Of a stretch of 22,293 bases of DNA, positions 16,322 to 22,293 are shown piece by piece; positions within the stretch are counted from its first letter, which is position 1, and every line of letters begins with the position of its first letter. The position numbers and the translations under genes are program-made. This stretch comes from an uncultured Clostridia bacterium (lineage in GTDB: Bacteria; Bacillota; Clostridia; TANB77; CAG-508), in assembly GCA_947599995.1 (NCBI GenBank), contig CANQFW010000016.1, positions 1 to 22,293 on the forward strand, given 5' to 3'. Below the pieces are notes generated by a model, which saw only the letters and a list, made by a program, of their open reading frames with translations, was not told the origin of the DNA and searched no databases.

Positions 16322-17404
16322 TTATAATATAAGCTCATTTATTGTATCTTTTATTTCGTTGTTGTAATGTTCGCAATCAAATTTCTCCTTTAGAATATAC
16401 CCATTATTTAAAAAGATTTTCATAGCATTATATAAATCATCAGTATTTTTTTCACAAACTAAGCCTCTTTTATTTTCAACATCCTCATAGTCCGAAACTT
16501 TGGTTGTAATTAAAGGTTTATTCAATATAAAACTTTCTAGAAAGACAACCGGATATCCTTCATAATCCGAAGATAATATGACACAATCTGAAATTTTAAA
16601 ATATGGATACGGATTTTCTTTAGAACCCTCAAAAATTATATAATCATTTAAATTATATTTTTTGACTAATTCTTTATACAAATGTGTACTTTCTCCACTA
16701 CCTACAAATATTACTCTAAATTTGAATCCGTCTTCTTTTAACATTCTACTTGCTTCTATTATTCTAGTAAGCTTCTTCTGTGTTTCATCATGTCTTCCAA
16801 CATTTAAAAAAGTAAATTTCATATCATCCTTTTCTATAGCAATCTTCTCTTCCGCCATAGACTTTATTTTTTCATAATCAATTAGATTATTGCAGTAATA
16901 TGTACAATTTTTCTTTTCTGGAAAAACTCTTAAAAAATTATCTTTTGCTGTTTTAGAAACAAATACAATTTTTGAAAATTTATCCATGTGTATATCTTCA
17001 AAAAACTTTCTCATCTTATTTTCGTCTTTATTAAATAGACTAAGATAATCGGCATGTCCCCATAAAATATTACTTTTAGATGCAATTATTGCTATAAATG
17101 AACCTGGAATAGAATATGTTGCAAATGATATTGAAACATCATATTTATTTTTATATTCAATTATTGCTTTAATTCTTTTGAAAAAATTAAAGGCTTTTTG
17201 TACTATTTTGACTTTATTTTTCACTGGTTTGTATTCTTTTAACTTTATCTTACTATTTAATTCACTTAATAAGATTCCTTGCTTATTTTCTAACACTAAT
17301 GTAACATCATTGCCCTTTTCAACTAGATAATTTGTAAGTATTACTAATGATTTTTCTATTCCACCTAAATTAAGGTCTCTTGCTGTAAATAATATTTTTT
17401 TCAT
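16322..17404 (-). CDS. GT4 family glycosyltransferase
   Basis: A 360-residue cytoplasmic GT-B enzyme that should transfer a sugar from a nucleotide donor during glycan assembly. It shows ARDLNLGGIEKSL (8-20), GHADYLSLF (116-124), FVSKTAKDNF (148-157), NVGRHDETQKKL (201-212), FVGSGEST (233-240), and the donor-binding EGYPVVFLE (E282 and E290). The start is set at 17404, not at the upstream in-frame ATG (17461), because AAGGA lies about 9 nt before 17404 and nothing like a ribosome binding site precedes 17461; 17461 also falls only about 20 nt beyond the predicted transcript start. A near-consensus promoter lies upstream. Its place above galE suggests it is the first gene of the glycan locus. 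Donor and acceptor are unknown. Confidence 0.88.
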   Translation of the reverse strand: MKKILFTARDLNLGGIEKSLVILTNYLVEKGNDVTLVLENKQGILLSELNSKIKLKEYKPVKNKVKIVQKAFNFFKRIKAIIEYKNKYDVSISFATYSIPGSFIAIIASKSNILWGHADYLSLFNKDENKMRKFFEDIHMDKFSKIVFVSKTAKDNFLRVFPEKKNCTYYCNNLIDYEKIKSMAEEKIAIEKDDMKFTFLNVGRHDETQKKLTRIIEASRMLKEDGFKFRVIFVGSGESTHLYKELVKKYNLNDYIIFEGSKENPYPYFKISDCVILSSDYEGYPVVFLESFILNKPLITTKVSDYEDVENKRGLVCEKNTDDLYNAMKIFLNNGYILKEKFDCEHYNNEIKDTINELIL

Positions 17405-17490
17405 CAATTCATTCCTTCTATTTATTTTATCTGAAAATACGATTTTGCTAATAACTTTCATAGTCTTATAGATTCGTAGATTCTACCATA

Positions 17491-17519
17491 TTTATATACT
17501 TTCATCAAGTAAATGTCAA
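17491..17519 (-). promoter_or_regulatory. Near-consensus sigma-A promoter for the GT4 gene
   Basis: On the minus strand TTGACA (17519-17514), 17 nt, TATAAA (17496-17491). An overlapping second option is TTGATG (17508-17503), 17 nt, TAGAAT (17485-17480) with an upstream TG. An 11-bp palindrome GTAGAATCTAC (17486-17476) covers the second -10 and the likely start site. The leader is about 80 nt. Confidence 0.7.
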
Positions 17520-17528
17520 CTTTTTCCT

Positions 17529-17557
17529 TTGTTTTTTTTATTTATTTATGTTATGAT
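17529..17557 (+). promoter_or_regulatory. Candidate extended -10 promoter of the small membrane protein gene
   Basis: TTGTTT (17529-17534), 17 nt, TATGAT (17552-17557) preceded by TGT, giving an extended -10. It lies back to back with the GT4 promoter, with only about 10 bp between the two -35 boxes, so one factor could affect both. The leader is about 80 nt and includes a small TATACT/AGTATA hairpin (17602-17620). Confidence 0.5.
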
Positions 17558-17646
17558 AGTTATGTAAACATTTTTTATAAATATTATTACTAAATATAGA
17601 ATATACTTTCCTAGAGTATAAAAAATTTGAAAGGAATTTGTAACTT

Positions 17647-17892
17647 ATGAATAATATAAAGAATTTATTAAAAAATATTGACAAATTGGATTTAAAAATA
17701 ATGAAAAAAGGTCTAAAATTTTGCTTTGCAATCTCAATATTAGCTGCAATTTTACTTATCTATTATTTAACTTTTAATAATTTATTTTTATATAATTTAG
17801 GATTAGCACTATTTAAAGCTAGTACATATTTTGGAATTGAATTTATTGTTTGTGGAATTGTTGTCGACTCTATAAAAAAAGGAATTGCTTAA
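17647..17892 (+). CDS. Small two-helix membrane protein of unknown function
   Basis: This is the only plus-strand gene in the window. The 81-residue product has a charged, lysine-rich amphipathic start (1-23), a first membrane helix (about 24-43), a short polar turn with FNN, and a second helix (about 48-74) ending in DSIKKGIA. The helices contain a KASTYFGIEF segment and two cysteines (C26, C68). AAAGGA lies 11 nt before the ATG and a plausible promoter is upstream, so it is very probably real. I do not recognise a named family. It diverges from the glycosyltransferase gene and converges on the DUF951 gene; no role can be derived from that. Confidence 0.75.
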   Translation: MNNIKNLLKNIDKLDLKIMKKGLKFCFAISILAAILLIYYLTFNNLFLYNLGLALFKASTYFGIEFIVCGIVVDSIKKGIA

Positions 17893-17935
17893 AAATATAA
17901 GATAAAAATTTATTAAGAATTTTGTTAATATTATG

Positions 17936-18109
17936 CTATATTTTTTTAGTTATCGCCTTCAAAGCCTTCTGTCTGGGAAGAACAACAACATGCCCACATT
18001 TAACACATTTAAGCTTAAAGTCCACTCCTACTCTAGTAATTTCCCATATTTTATTCCCACAAGGATGCACCTTTTTTGTTTTTACCATATCACCTATATT
18101 GTATTCCAT
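17936..18109 (-). CDS. DUF951 family small protein (YyzM-like)
   Basis: A 57-residue protein starting at ATG 18109 with AAGGAGG a few bases upstream, stop TAG at 17936-17938. The sequence opens MEYNIGDMVKTKKVHPCG, continues with IWEITRVGVDFKLKC and a CVKCGH motif, and ends VVVLPRQKALKAITKKI. This is the DUF951 pattern: GD-V--KK-HPCG, then W-I-R-G-D-KLKC--C, then LPR. Members are small, widespread in Firmicutes, and of unproven function; the conserved C17, C35 and C38 could bind a metal, and the fold may bind nucleic acid. It follows gltX after 75 bp, behind a perfect hairpin. Its 3' end converges on the plus-strand small membrane protein gene. Confidence 0.9.
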   Translation of the reverse strand: MEYNIGDMVKTKKVHPCGNKIWEITRVGVDFKLKCVKCGHVVVLPRQKALKAITKKI

Positions 18110-18136
18110 ATTGCCTCCTTACAAATAATATTTTAG

Positions 18137-18178
18137 TTACAGTTTAAGCAAATTTAAATGTATTTGCTTAAACTGTAA
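18137..18178 (-). terminator. Perfect 17-bp hairpin between gltX and DUF951 gene
   Basis: 18137-18153 pairs without mismatch with 18162-18178 around an 8-nt loop, 6 bp after the gltX stop. No U run follows on the minus strand; instead the DUF951 ribosome binding site lies about 20 nt further. It may be a terminator, an attenuator, or an RNase barrier that sets the ratio of the two messages. Confidence 0.55.
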
Positions 18179-18184
18179 TAATGT

Positions 18185-19840
18185 TTATAAATTTTCTATT
18201 GCTTTTTTAAATCTTTTAGAAACACTTTCTTTGCCTAAAACCTGCATTATCTCATACATATCAGGTGTATTTGTTCTTGCAGTTAATGCAACTCTTAAAA
18301 CAGTGCTAACATCTCCAACATGTGCCGAATACTTTTCAGGATTAGCCTTAAATTCCTTAACCTCTCCTGCATATCCAAGCTCTACCGACATAGCTTTAAT
18401 CTTATCAAACCAAGTCTGTTTATCATCCGTTTCTTCGAAATATTTTTCCATATAAAGAGTTAATATCTTTTCTATTTCTTCTTTTTTATTTATAACTTGA
18501 TATGGATATTCTTTTAGTTTTTCATAAAACCATTCATCATACATATATTCAATGTTTTCTTTAACGTCAGACCATTTTGCAATATCTTTACGTGGTTTTT
18601 TATTTCCTCTTTCTATTCCAAACACTTTTAAGCTATATTCTTTGTTCTCCAACATTTTAGCCAGCTCTTTGTCATACTTTTTAGCCCAATCTAAAGATAG
18701 GTCATATACTTTATTTGCATCAAATCTTGAAATTACAGTTTTTGAAACATCTAGTAATTTTACCATGTCAAATAAAGAACCGCTGACACTCATTTTATTT
18801 AATTGTAAATCAAATTCAGTTATCTGTTTATCTGGATTCTGCTTTCTCCAATTTTCAAAACTTGAATTTGCAATATTCATTAAATAATCTTTAACTGCTT
18901 CATTTGGTATTCCCATTTCAGAATAAAAACTAACTGCCGCTTCCGGGTCTTTTCTTTTGCTTATTTTTCTCTTTTTGCCGTCTTCTTCCTTCATTATTGG
19001 TGCATAATGGCAATATTTTGGAGCTCTAAATCCAATCTCATAAAACAATTGTAAATGAAGTGGAATAGAAGAAACCCATTCATCAGAACGAATTACATGT
19101 GTGGTTCCCATAAGATGATCATCTACAACATGTGCAAAATGATATGTTGGAAGTCCGTCACCTTTAATTATTATTACATCTTGATCATTTTCGGGAAAAT
19201 CCATATTACCTTTTACAACATCTTTATGTTTTATTTTTTTGTCTTCTCTTCCTTGAGATTTAAATCTAATTACATATTTCTCGCCTTTGTTAATTTTTTC
19301 AGCCATTTCCTCTAATGATAAATTTCTGCACTTAGCCCATACACCATAGTAGCCTGTTCTTATCTTAGCGTTTTCTTGTTTAGCTCTTATTTCGTCTAAT
19401 TCTTCATGTGAGCAAAAACATGGATAGGCTTTTCCTTGTTGGATCATGTACTTGGCATAGGCTTGATATATATCCTTTCTAGCACTTTGCTTATAAGGAC
19501 CATATTCTCCTTTTTCTTCATCTTCATTTATCATTCCTTCATCAAATTCTATATCAAAGTCTTTCATTGATTTAATGATTTCAGATACTCCATTGTCTAT
19601 TTCTCTTTTTCCATCAGTATCTTCTATTCTTAAATATAAAACCCCACCTGTTCTTTTTGTCAAAACACTTTCAACTACACATTGCATTAAAGCTCCTATA
19701 TGTACAAAGCCTGTAGGGCTTGGAGCATATCTTGTTACAATAGCTCCTTCCTTCAAATTTCTTTTTGGATATTTTTCTTCATAATAAGATATATCTTTTG
19801 CATTTGGAAATATCAAATCCGCTAATTCCTTATAATTCAT
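18185..19840 (-). CDS. gltX: Glutamate--tRNA ligase
   Basis: This class I synthetase charges tRNA-Glu with glutamate. The 551 residues hold the HIGH-type motif in PSPTGFVHIGA (40-50), LRIEDTDGKRE (70-80), a CFC pair (141-143), the tRNA/ATP-site segment PTYHFAHVVDDHLMGTTHVIR (about 231-251), and the KMSKS-type KISKR (292-296). The C-terminal anticodon-binding part is long and helical. It resembles the roughly 550-residue clostridial form, with about 30 residues ahead of the catalytic domain, rather than the 480-residue Bacillus form. AAGGAGAG precedes the start. It follows rnj after 86 bp; no T-box is visible in that gap, so it may depend on read-through from rnj or a weak promoter there. Strict glutamyl versus dual Glu/Gln charging cannot be told. 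Confidence 0.95.
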   Translation of the reverse strand: MNYKELADLIFPNAKDISYYEEKYPKRNLKEGAIVTRYAPSPTGFVHIGALMQCVVESVLTKRTGGVLYLRIEDTDGKREIDNGVSEIIKSMKDFDIEFDEGMINEDEEKGEYGPYKQSARKDIYQAYAKYMIQQGKAYPCFCSHEELDEIRAKQENAKIRTGYYGVWAKCRNLSLEEMAEKINKGEKYVIRFKSQGREDKKIKHKDVVKGNMDFPENDQDVIIIKGDGLPTYHFAHVVDDHLMGTTHVIRSDEWVSSIPLHLQLFYEIGFRAPKYCHYAPIMKEEDGKKRKISKRKDPEAAVSFYSEMGIPNEAVKDYLMNIANSSFENWRKQNPDKQITEFDLQLNKMSVSGSLFDMVKLLDVSKTVISRFDANKVYDLSLDWAKKYDKELAKMLENKEYSLKVFGIERGNKKPRKDIAKWSDVKENIEYMYDEWFYEKLKEYPYQVINKKEEIEKILTLYMEKYFEETDDKQTWFDKIKAMSVELGYAGEVKEFKANPEKYSAHVGDVSTVLRVALTARTNTPDMYEIMQVLGKESVSKRFKKAIENL

Positions 19841-19926
19841 ATTAGGTCTCTCCTTTTTTTATTATATTTATATATAATGTATTTTTTTCACCTTTTAAAA
19901 ATCATCACTATTTGATAAACTATTAT

Positions 19927-21969
19927 TTATATTTCCATAATAATAGGTATAATCATAGGATTACGTTTAGTCTTTCCAAAAATATAATCACGAAGATTTT
20001 CCTTTAGGGAATTTTTAATAGTGCTCCAGTCTCTTATTCCTTTTTCTTCACACTTACGAACTTCATGTCTTACAACCATCTTAACCTCATCCATTACATT
20101 TTCAGATTCCTTAACATAAACAAATCCTCTAGATATAACATCTGGTCCAGCTACAACCTCTCCTGTTGAGCTATCCATTGTAAGAACAATTACAATAAGT
20201 CCATCTTGTGATAAATGTTGTCTATCTCTTAAAACAACATTTCCAACATCTCCGACTCCAAGACCATCTACTAAAATTCTTCCTGCAGGAACTGTTTCTG
20301 TAAATCCAGCTTGATCTTTGTTTAATTCAAGAACTTTACCATTTTCTAACATAAATATGTTGTCTTTATCTACTCCCATCATTTTAGCAGTTTCACTATG
20401 AGCAATTAAGTGTCTATATTCTCCATGAACAGGAATAAAATATTTAGGTTTTGTAAGAGCAAATATCAATTTTTGTTCTTCTTGGCAAGCATGTCCTGAA
20501 ACGTGAACATCTTGAAGTGCACTGTATACTACCTCTGCTCCAATTTGCATTAAATCATCTATTACTTTTGAAACACTTCCTTCGTTTCCTGGTATTGGAT
20601 TTGCAGAAATTATTACTAAATCATTTGGTGTTATTTTTACTTTTTTATGAGTTCCAGCTGCCATTCTTGTAAGTGCAGACATAGTCTCCCCCTGGCTTCC
20701 TGTTGTTATAATTACTAGTTGACTTTCTGTGTAGTTACTTATCATATCTATATCTATAAATAAATTATCAGGGCAATTTATATAGCCAAGTTCCCTTGCA
20801 GTGGTTATCATGTTTATCATACTTCTGCCACATACGGCTATTTTTCTTCCATATTTTATTGCACAATTTACTATTTGCTGAACTCTGTGAACATTTGACG
20901 CAAATGTCGCAACAACAATCCTTTTAGTGCAATGCAAAAATAACCTATCAAATACTTCACCAACAGAACCTTCTGACATTGTAAACCCTTTTCTTTCTGC
21001 ATTTGTACTATCAGACATAAGGGCTAAAATTCCGTTATTTCCAAGTTCTGCAATTCTTCCTAAATCAATTAGTTTTCCATCTATTGGTGTATAATCTATC
21101 TTAAAGTCACCTGTGTGAAGAACTGTTCCTACAGGTGTCGTAATTGCAAGCATTACTGAGTCTGGAATACTATGCGAACTTTGAATAAATTCAACCTTAA
21201 ATTTACCAAGTTTTATAGTCTGTCCAGGATCTACATCATTTAATTTCGTAGATGATAGTAAGTGATGCTCTTCAAGCTTATTTTTAATTAGACCTAGTGT
21301 TAATCTAGTTCCATAAATTGGTGTATTAACCTGTTTTAAGAAATATGGTACACTTCCTATGTGGTCTTCATGTCCATGAGTTATAACTATTCCTCTTAGC
21401 TTAGATTGATTTTTTATTATATATGTTATATCAGGTATAACTAAGTCTACTCCTAGCATATCATCTTCTGGGAATGATAGTCCACAATCTACAACTATCA
21501 TGTCATCTCCGTATTCAAAAACTGTTATGTTTTTTCCAATTTCATGAAGTCCTCCTAAAGGAATTATTCTTAATGTTGGTTTCTTAAATCCAAATTCTTC
21601 ACCAGATTTTTTCTTATTTTTATAACCTGAATTATATTCTTTTAATCTATTTTCTGGTTTTACAACAAGGCTTGTATTTTCTTTAAGCTTTTTTTCATTG
21701 TTCCTTGAGTATTGTTTTCTTTTTTTAGAAACTTTTATTTCTTCTACAGCATTGGTATTTTCATTTAATGCATCTTTCTTTTCTTCCTTTTCTTTCTTCA
21801 TTCTTCTTGGACCACTCGTTTTTTCTTGTTCTATTTTGTTTCTTTCAATTTTTTCTAATTCTTCTATTTTTTTCAACTCTACTTTTGGAGTACGTCTTCT
21901 TTTTGTTCCTCCTCTACCTACTTTTTTCCCCTGCTTTGTATTTTCTTCTGCATTTTTAAATTCTTCCAT
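19927..21969 (-). CDS. rnj: Ribonuclease J with long basic N-terminal extension
   Basis: RNase J degrades and matures RNA with 5' exonuclease and endonuclease activity. The 680 residues start with a Lys/Arg/Glu-rich, probably disordered region (1-125, including GRGGTKRRR at 19-27). The core follows: metallo-beta-lactamase motifs LRIIPLGGLHEIGKN (133-147), HGHEDH (198-203), HSIPD (266-270) and HTGDFKID (285-292); the beta-CASP domain with SDSTNAERKG (319-328); then SGHACQEE (491-498), PVHGEYRH (513-520), and the C-terminal domain. The metal ligands are present. B. subtilis RNase J1 has about 555 residues, so the extension accounts for the extra length. GAGAGGAG lies about 11 nt before the start. 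A strong promoter and a leader of about 185 nt lie upstream. Confidence 0.95.
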   Translation of the reverse strand: MEEFKNAEENTKQGKKVGRGGTKRRRTPKVELKKIEELEKIERNKIEQEKTSGPRRMKKEKEEKKDALNENTNAVEEIKVSKKRKQYSRNNEKKLKENTSLVVKPENRLKEYNSGYKNKKKSGEEFGFKKPTLRIIPLGGLHEIGKNITVFEYGDDMIVVDCGLSFPEDDMLGVDLVIPDITYIIKNQSKLRGIVITHGHEDHIGSVPYFLKQVNTPIYGTRLTLGLIKNKLEEHHLLSSTKLNDVDPGQTIKLGKFKVEFIQSSHSIPDSVMLAITTPVGTVLHTGDFKIDYTPIDGKLIDLGRIAELGNNGILALMSDSTNAERKGFTMSEGSVGEVFDRLFLHCTKRIVVATFASNVHRVQQIVNCAIKYGRKIAVCGRSMINMITTARELGYINCPDNLFIDIDMISNYTESQLVIITTGSQGETMSALTRMAAGTHKKVKITPNDLVIISANPIPGNEGSVSKVIDDLMQIGAEVVYSALQDVHVSGHACQEEQKLIFALTKPKYFIPVHGEYRHLIAHSETAKMMGVDKDNIFMLENGKVLELNKDQAGFTETVPAGRILVDGLGVGDVGNVVLRDRQHLSQDGLIVIVLTMDSSTGEVVAGPDVISRGFVYVKESENVMDEVKMVVRHEVRKCEEKGIRDWSTIKNSLKENLRDYIFGKTKRNPMIIPIIMEI

Positions 21970-22155
21970 TTATATATTTACTCCTCTCTTTTTTTGGCAT
22001 AGTTATATAAAACAATTATGATTTTCCCGGTAACTTTTGCCTTTTTTTACAATAGTAATAAAAGACCCTTGAAATATTACCCTTTAGGTGTATATTCAAA
22101 CATCGTTTTTTATTATTATCTCTCTTTTTTACTTGTTAAAATCTCATTTTATACG
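21970..22155 (-). other. Long 5' leader of the RNase J mRNA
   Basis: From the predicted transcript start to the ATG there are about 185 nt without a gene. The leader holds an 8-codon ATG frame, M-F-E-Y-T-P-K-G (22103-22077), without a well-spaced ribosome binding site. A 7-bp stem pairs 22075-22081 with 22054-22060. I recognise no riboswitch class. Beyond the promoter, 22191-22293 shows only AT-rich sequence with no gene I can support. Confidence 0.5.
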
Positions 22156-22161
22156 TTTTGC

Positions 22162-22190
22162 ATTATAACATTTTTCTGGGGTAAAGTCAA
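22162..22190 (-). promoter_or_regulatory. Strong sigma-A promoter of rnj
   Basis: On the minus strand TTGACT (22190-22185), 17 nt, TATAAT (22167-22162), preceded by TGT to make an extended -10. This is the best promoter in the window and fits a constitutively needed nuclease. Confidence 0.8.
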
Positions 22191-22293
22191 GAGGAGAAAT
22201 TTCATCCTGTATTAGCAGAATTTTTTGACTGTATTGTTTTTAGCAAAACTACTTGATTTTTTTTTATATTTATAGTAGACTTTTCTAAAAAAT

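Noticed and set aside
17405..17461. Upstream in-frame ATG giving the GT4 enzyme 19 extra residues
   Set aside because: No ribosome binding site precedes it and it falls almost at the predicted transcript start, while ATG 17404 has AAGGA at good spacing and begins a normal GT4 N-terminus.
19841..19926. T-box or other riboswitch before gltX
   Set aside because: The 86-bp gap is too short and shows no T-box motif or terminator/antiterminator stems.
22018..22215. 65-codon plus-strand frame in the leader region of rnj
   Set aside because: It has no SD, runs through the reverse of a strong promoter, and its Phe/Tyr-rich product is what AT-rich noncoding DNA gives.

Overview
The window is about 22.3 kb of very AT-rich DNA, estimated by eye at below 30 percent GC. 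Genes start with ATG and have strong AAGGAGG-type ribosome binding sites. It carries spoVG behind a consensus-matching sigma-H promoter, an RNase J, a GltX of about 550 residues, a DUF951 gene, and a teichoic-acid-type ABC exporter. Together these point to a spore-forming-lineage Gram-positive of the Firmicutes, most likely an uncultured clostridium. No species can be named from the sequence. Every gene except one small membrane protein (17647-17892) lies on the minus strand, so transcription runs from right to left.

Reading in the direction of transcription, the right end holds a housekeeping block: rnj (RNase J with a 125-residue basic N-terminal extension, behind a strong promoter and a leader of about 185 nt), gltX, and a 57-residue DUF951 gene. 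The lone plus-strand small membrane protein follows, convergent with DUF951 and divergent from the next gene.

The middle (17404 down to 6754) is an envelope-glycan locus: a GT4 glycosyltransferase, galE, a second GT4 with a C-terminal coiled coil, the ATPase of a Wzt/TagH-type exporter, a 774-residue GT2-GT4 fusion, the Wzm/TagG-type permease, a polytopic GT-C-like membrane protein, and a GtrB/CsbB-type polyprenyl-phosphate glycosyltransferase. Three internal promoters are visible. Two of them share an extended -10 box with an inverted repeat at or beside the -35. I infer that a polymer is built inside, exported by the ABC transporter, and decorated outside by a three-component system (GtrB-like charger, GtrA-like flippase at 3008-3469, GT-C-like transferase).

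The left part holds a secreted 800-residue GH25 muramidase with three ricin-type trefoil lectin domains. Its last 12 residues are displaced by a single-base frameshift. It is followed by a clear terminator, a tiny SD-led ORF inside a hairpin, spoVG, then gtrA and a SERCA-type Ca2+ P-type ATPase as a tight pair, and finally a truncated small anchored protein at the left edge.

No tRNA, rRNA, CRISPR, insertion sequence or phage gene was seen. The points most worth checking are the GH25 frameshift, the exporter plus three-component glycosylation set, the paired promoter operators, and the small SD-led ORFs.
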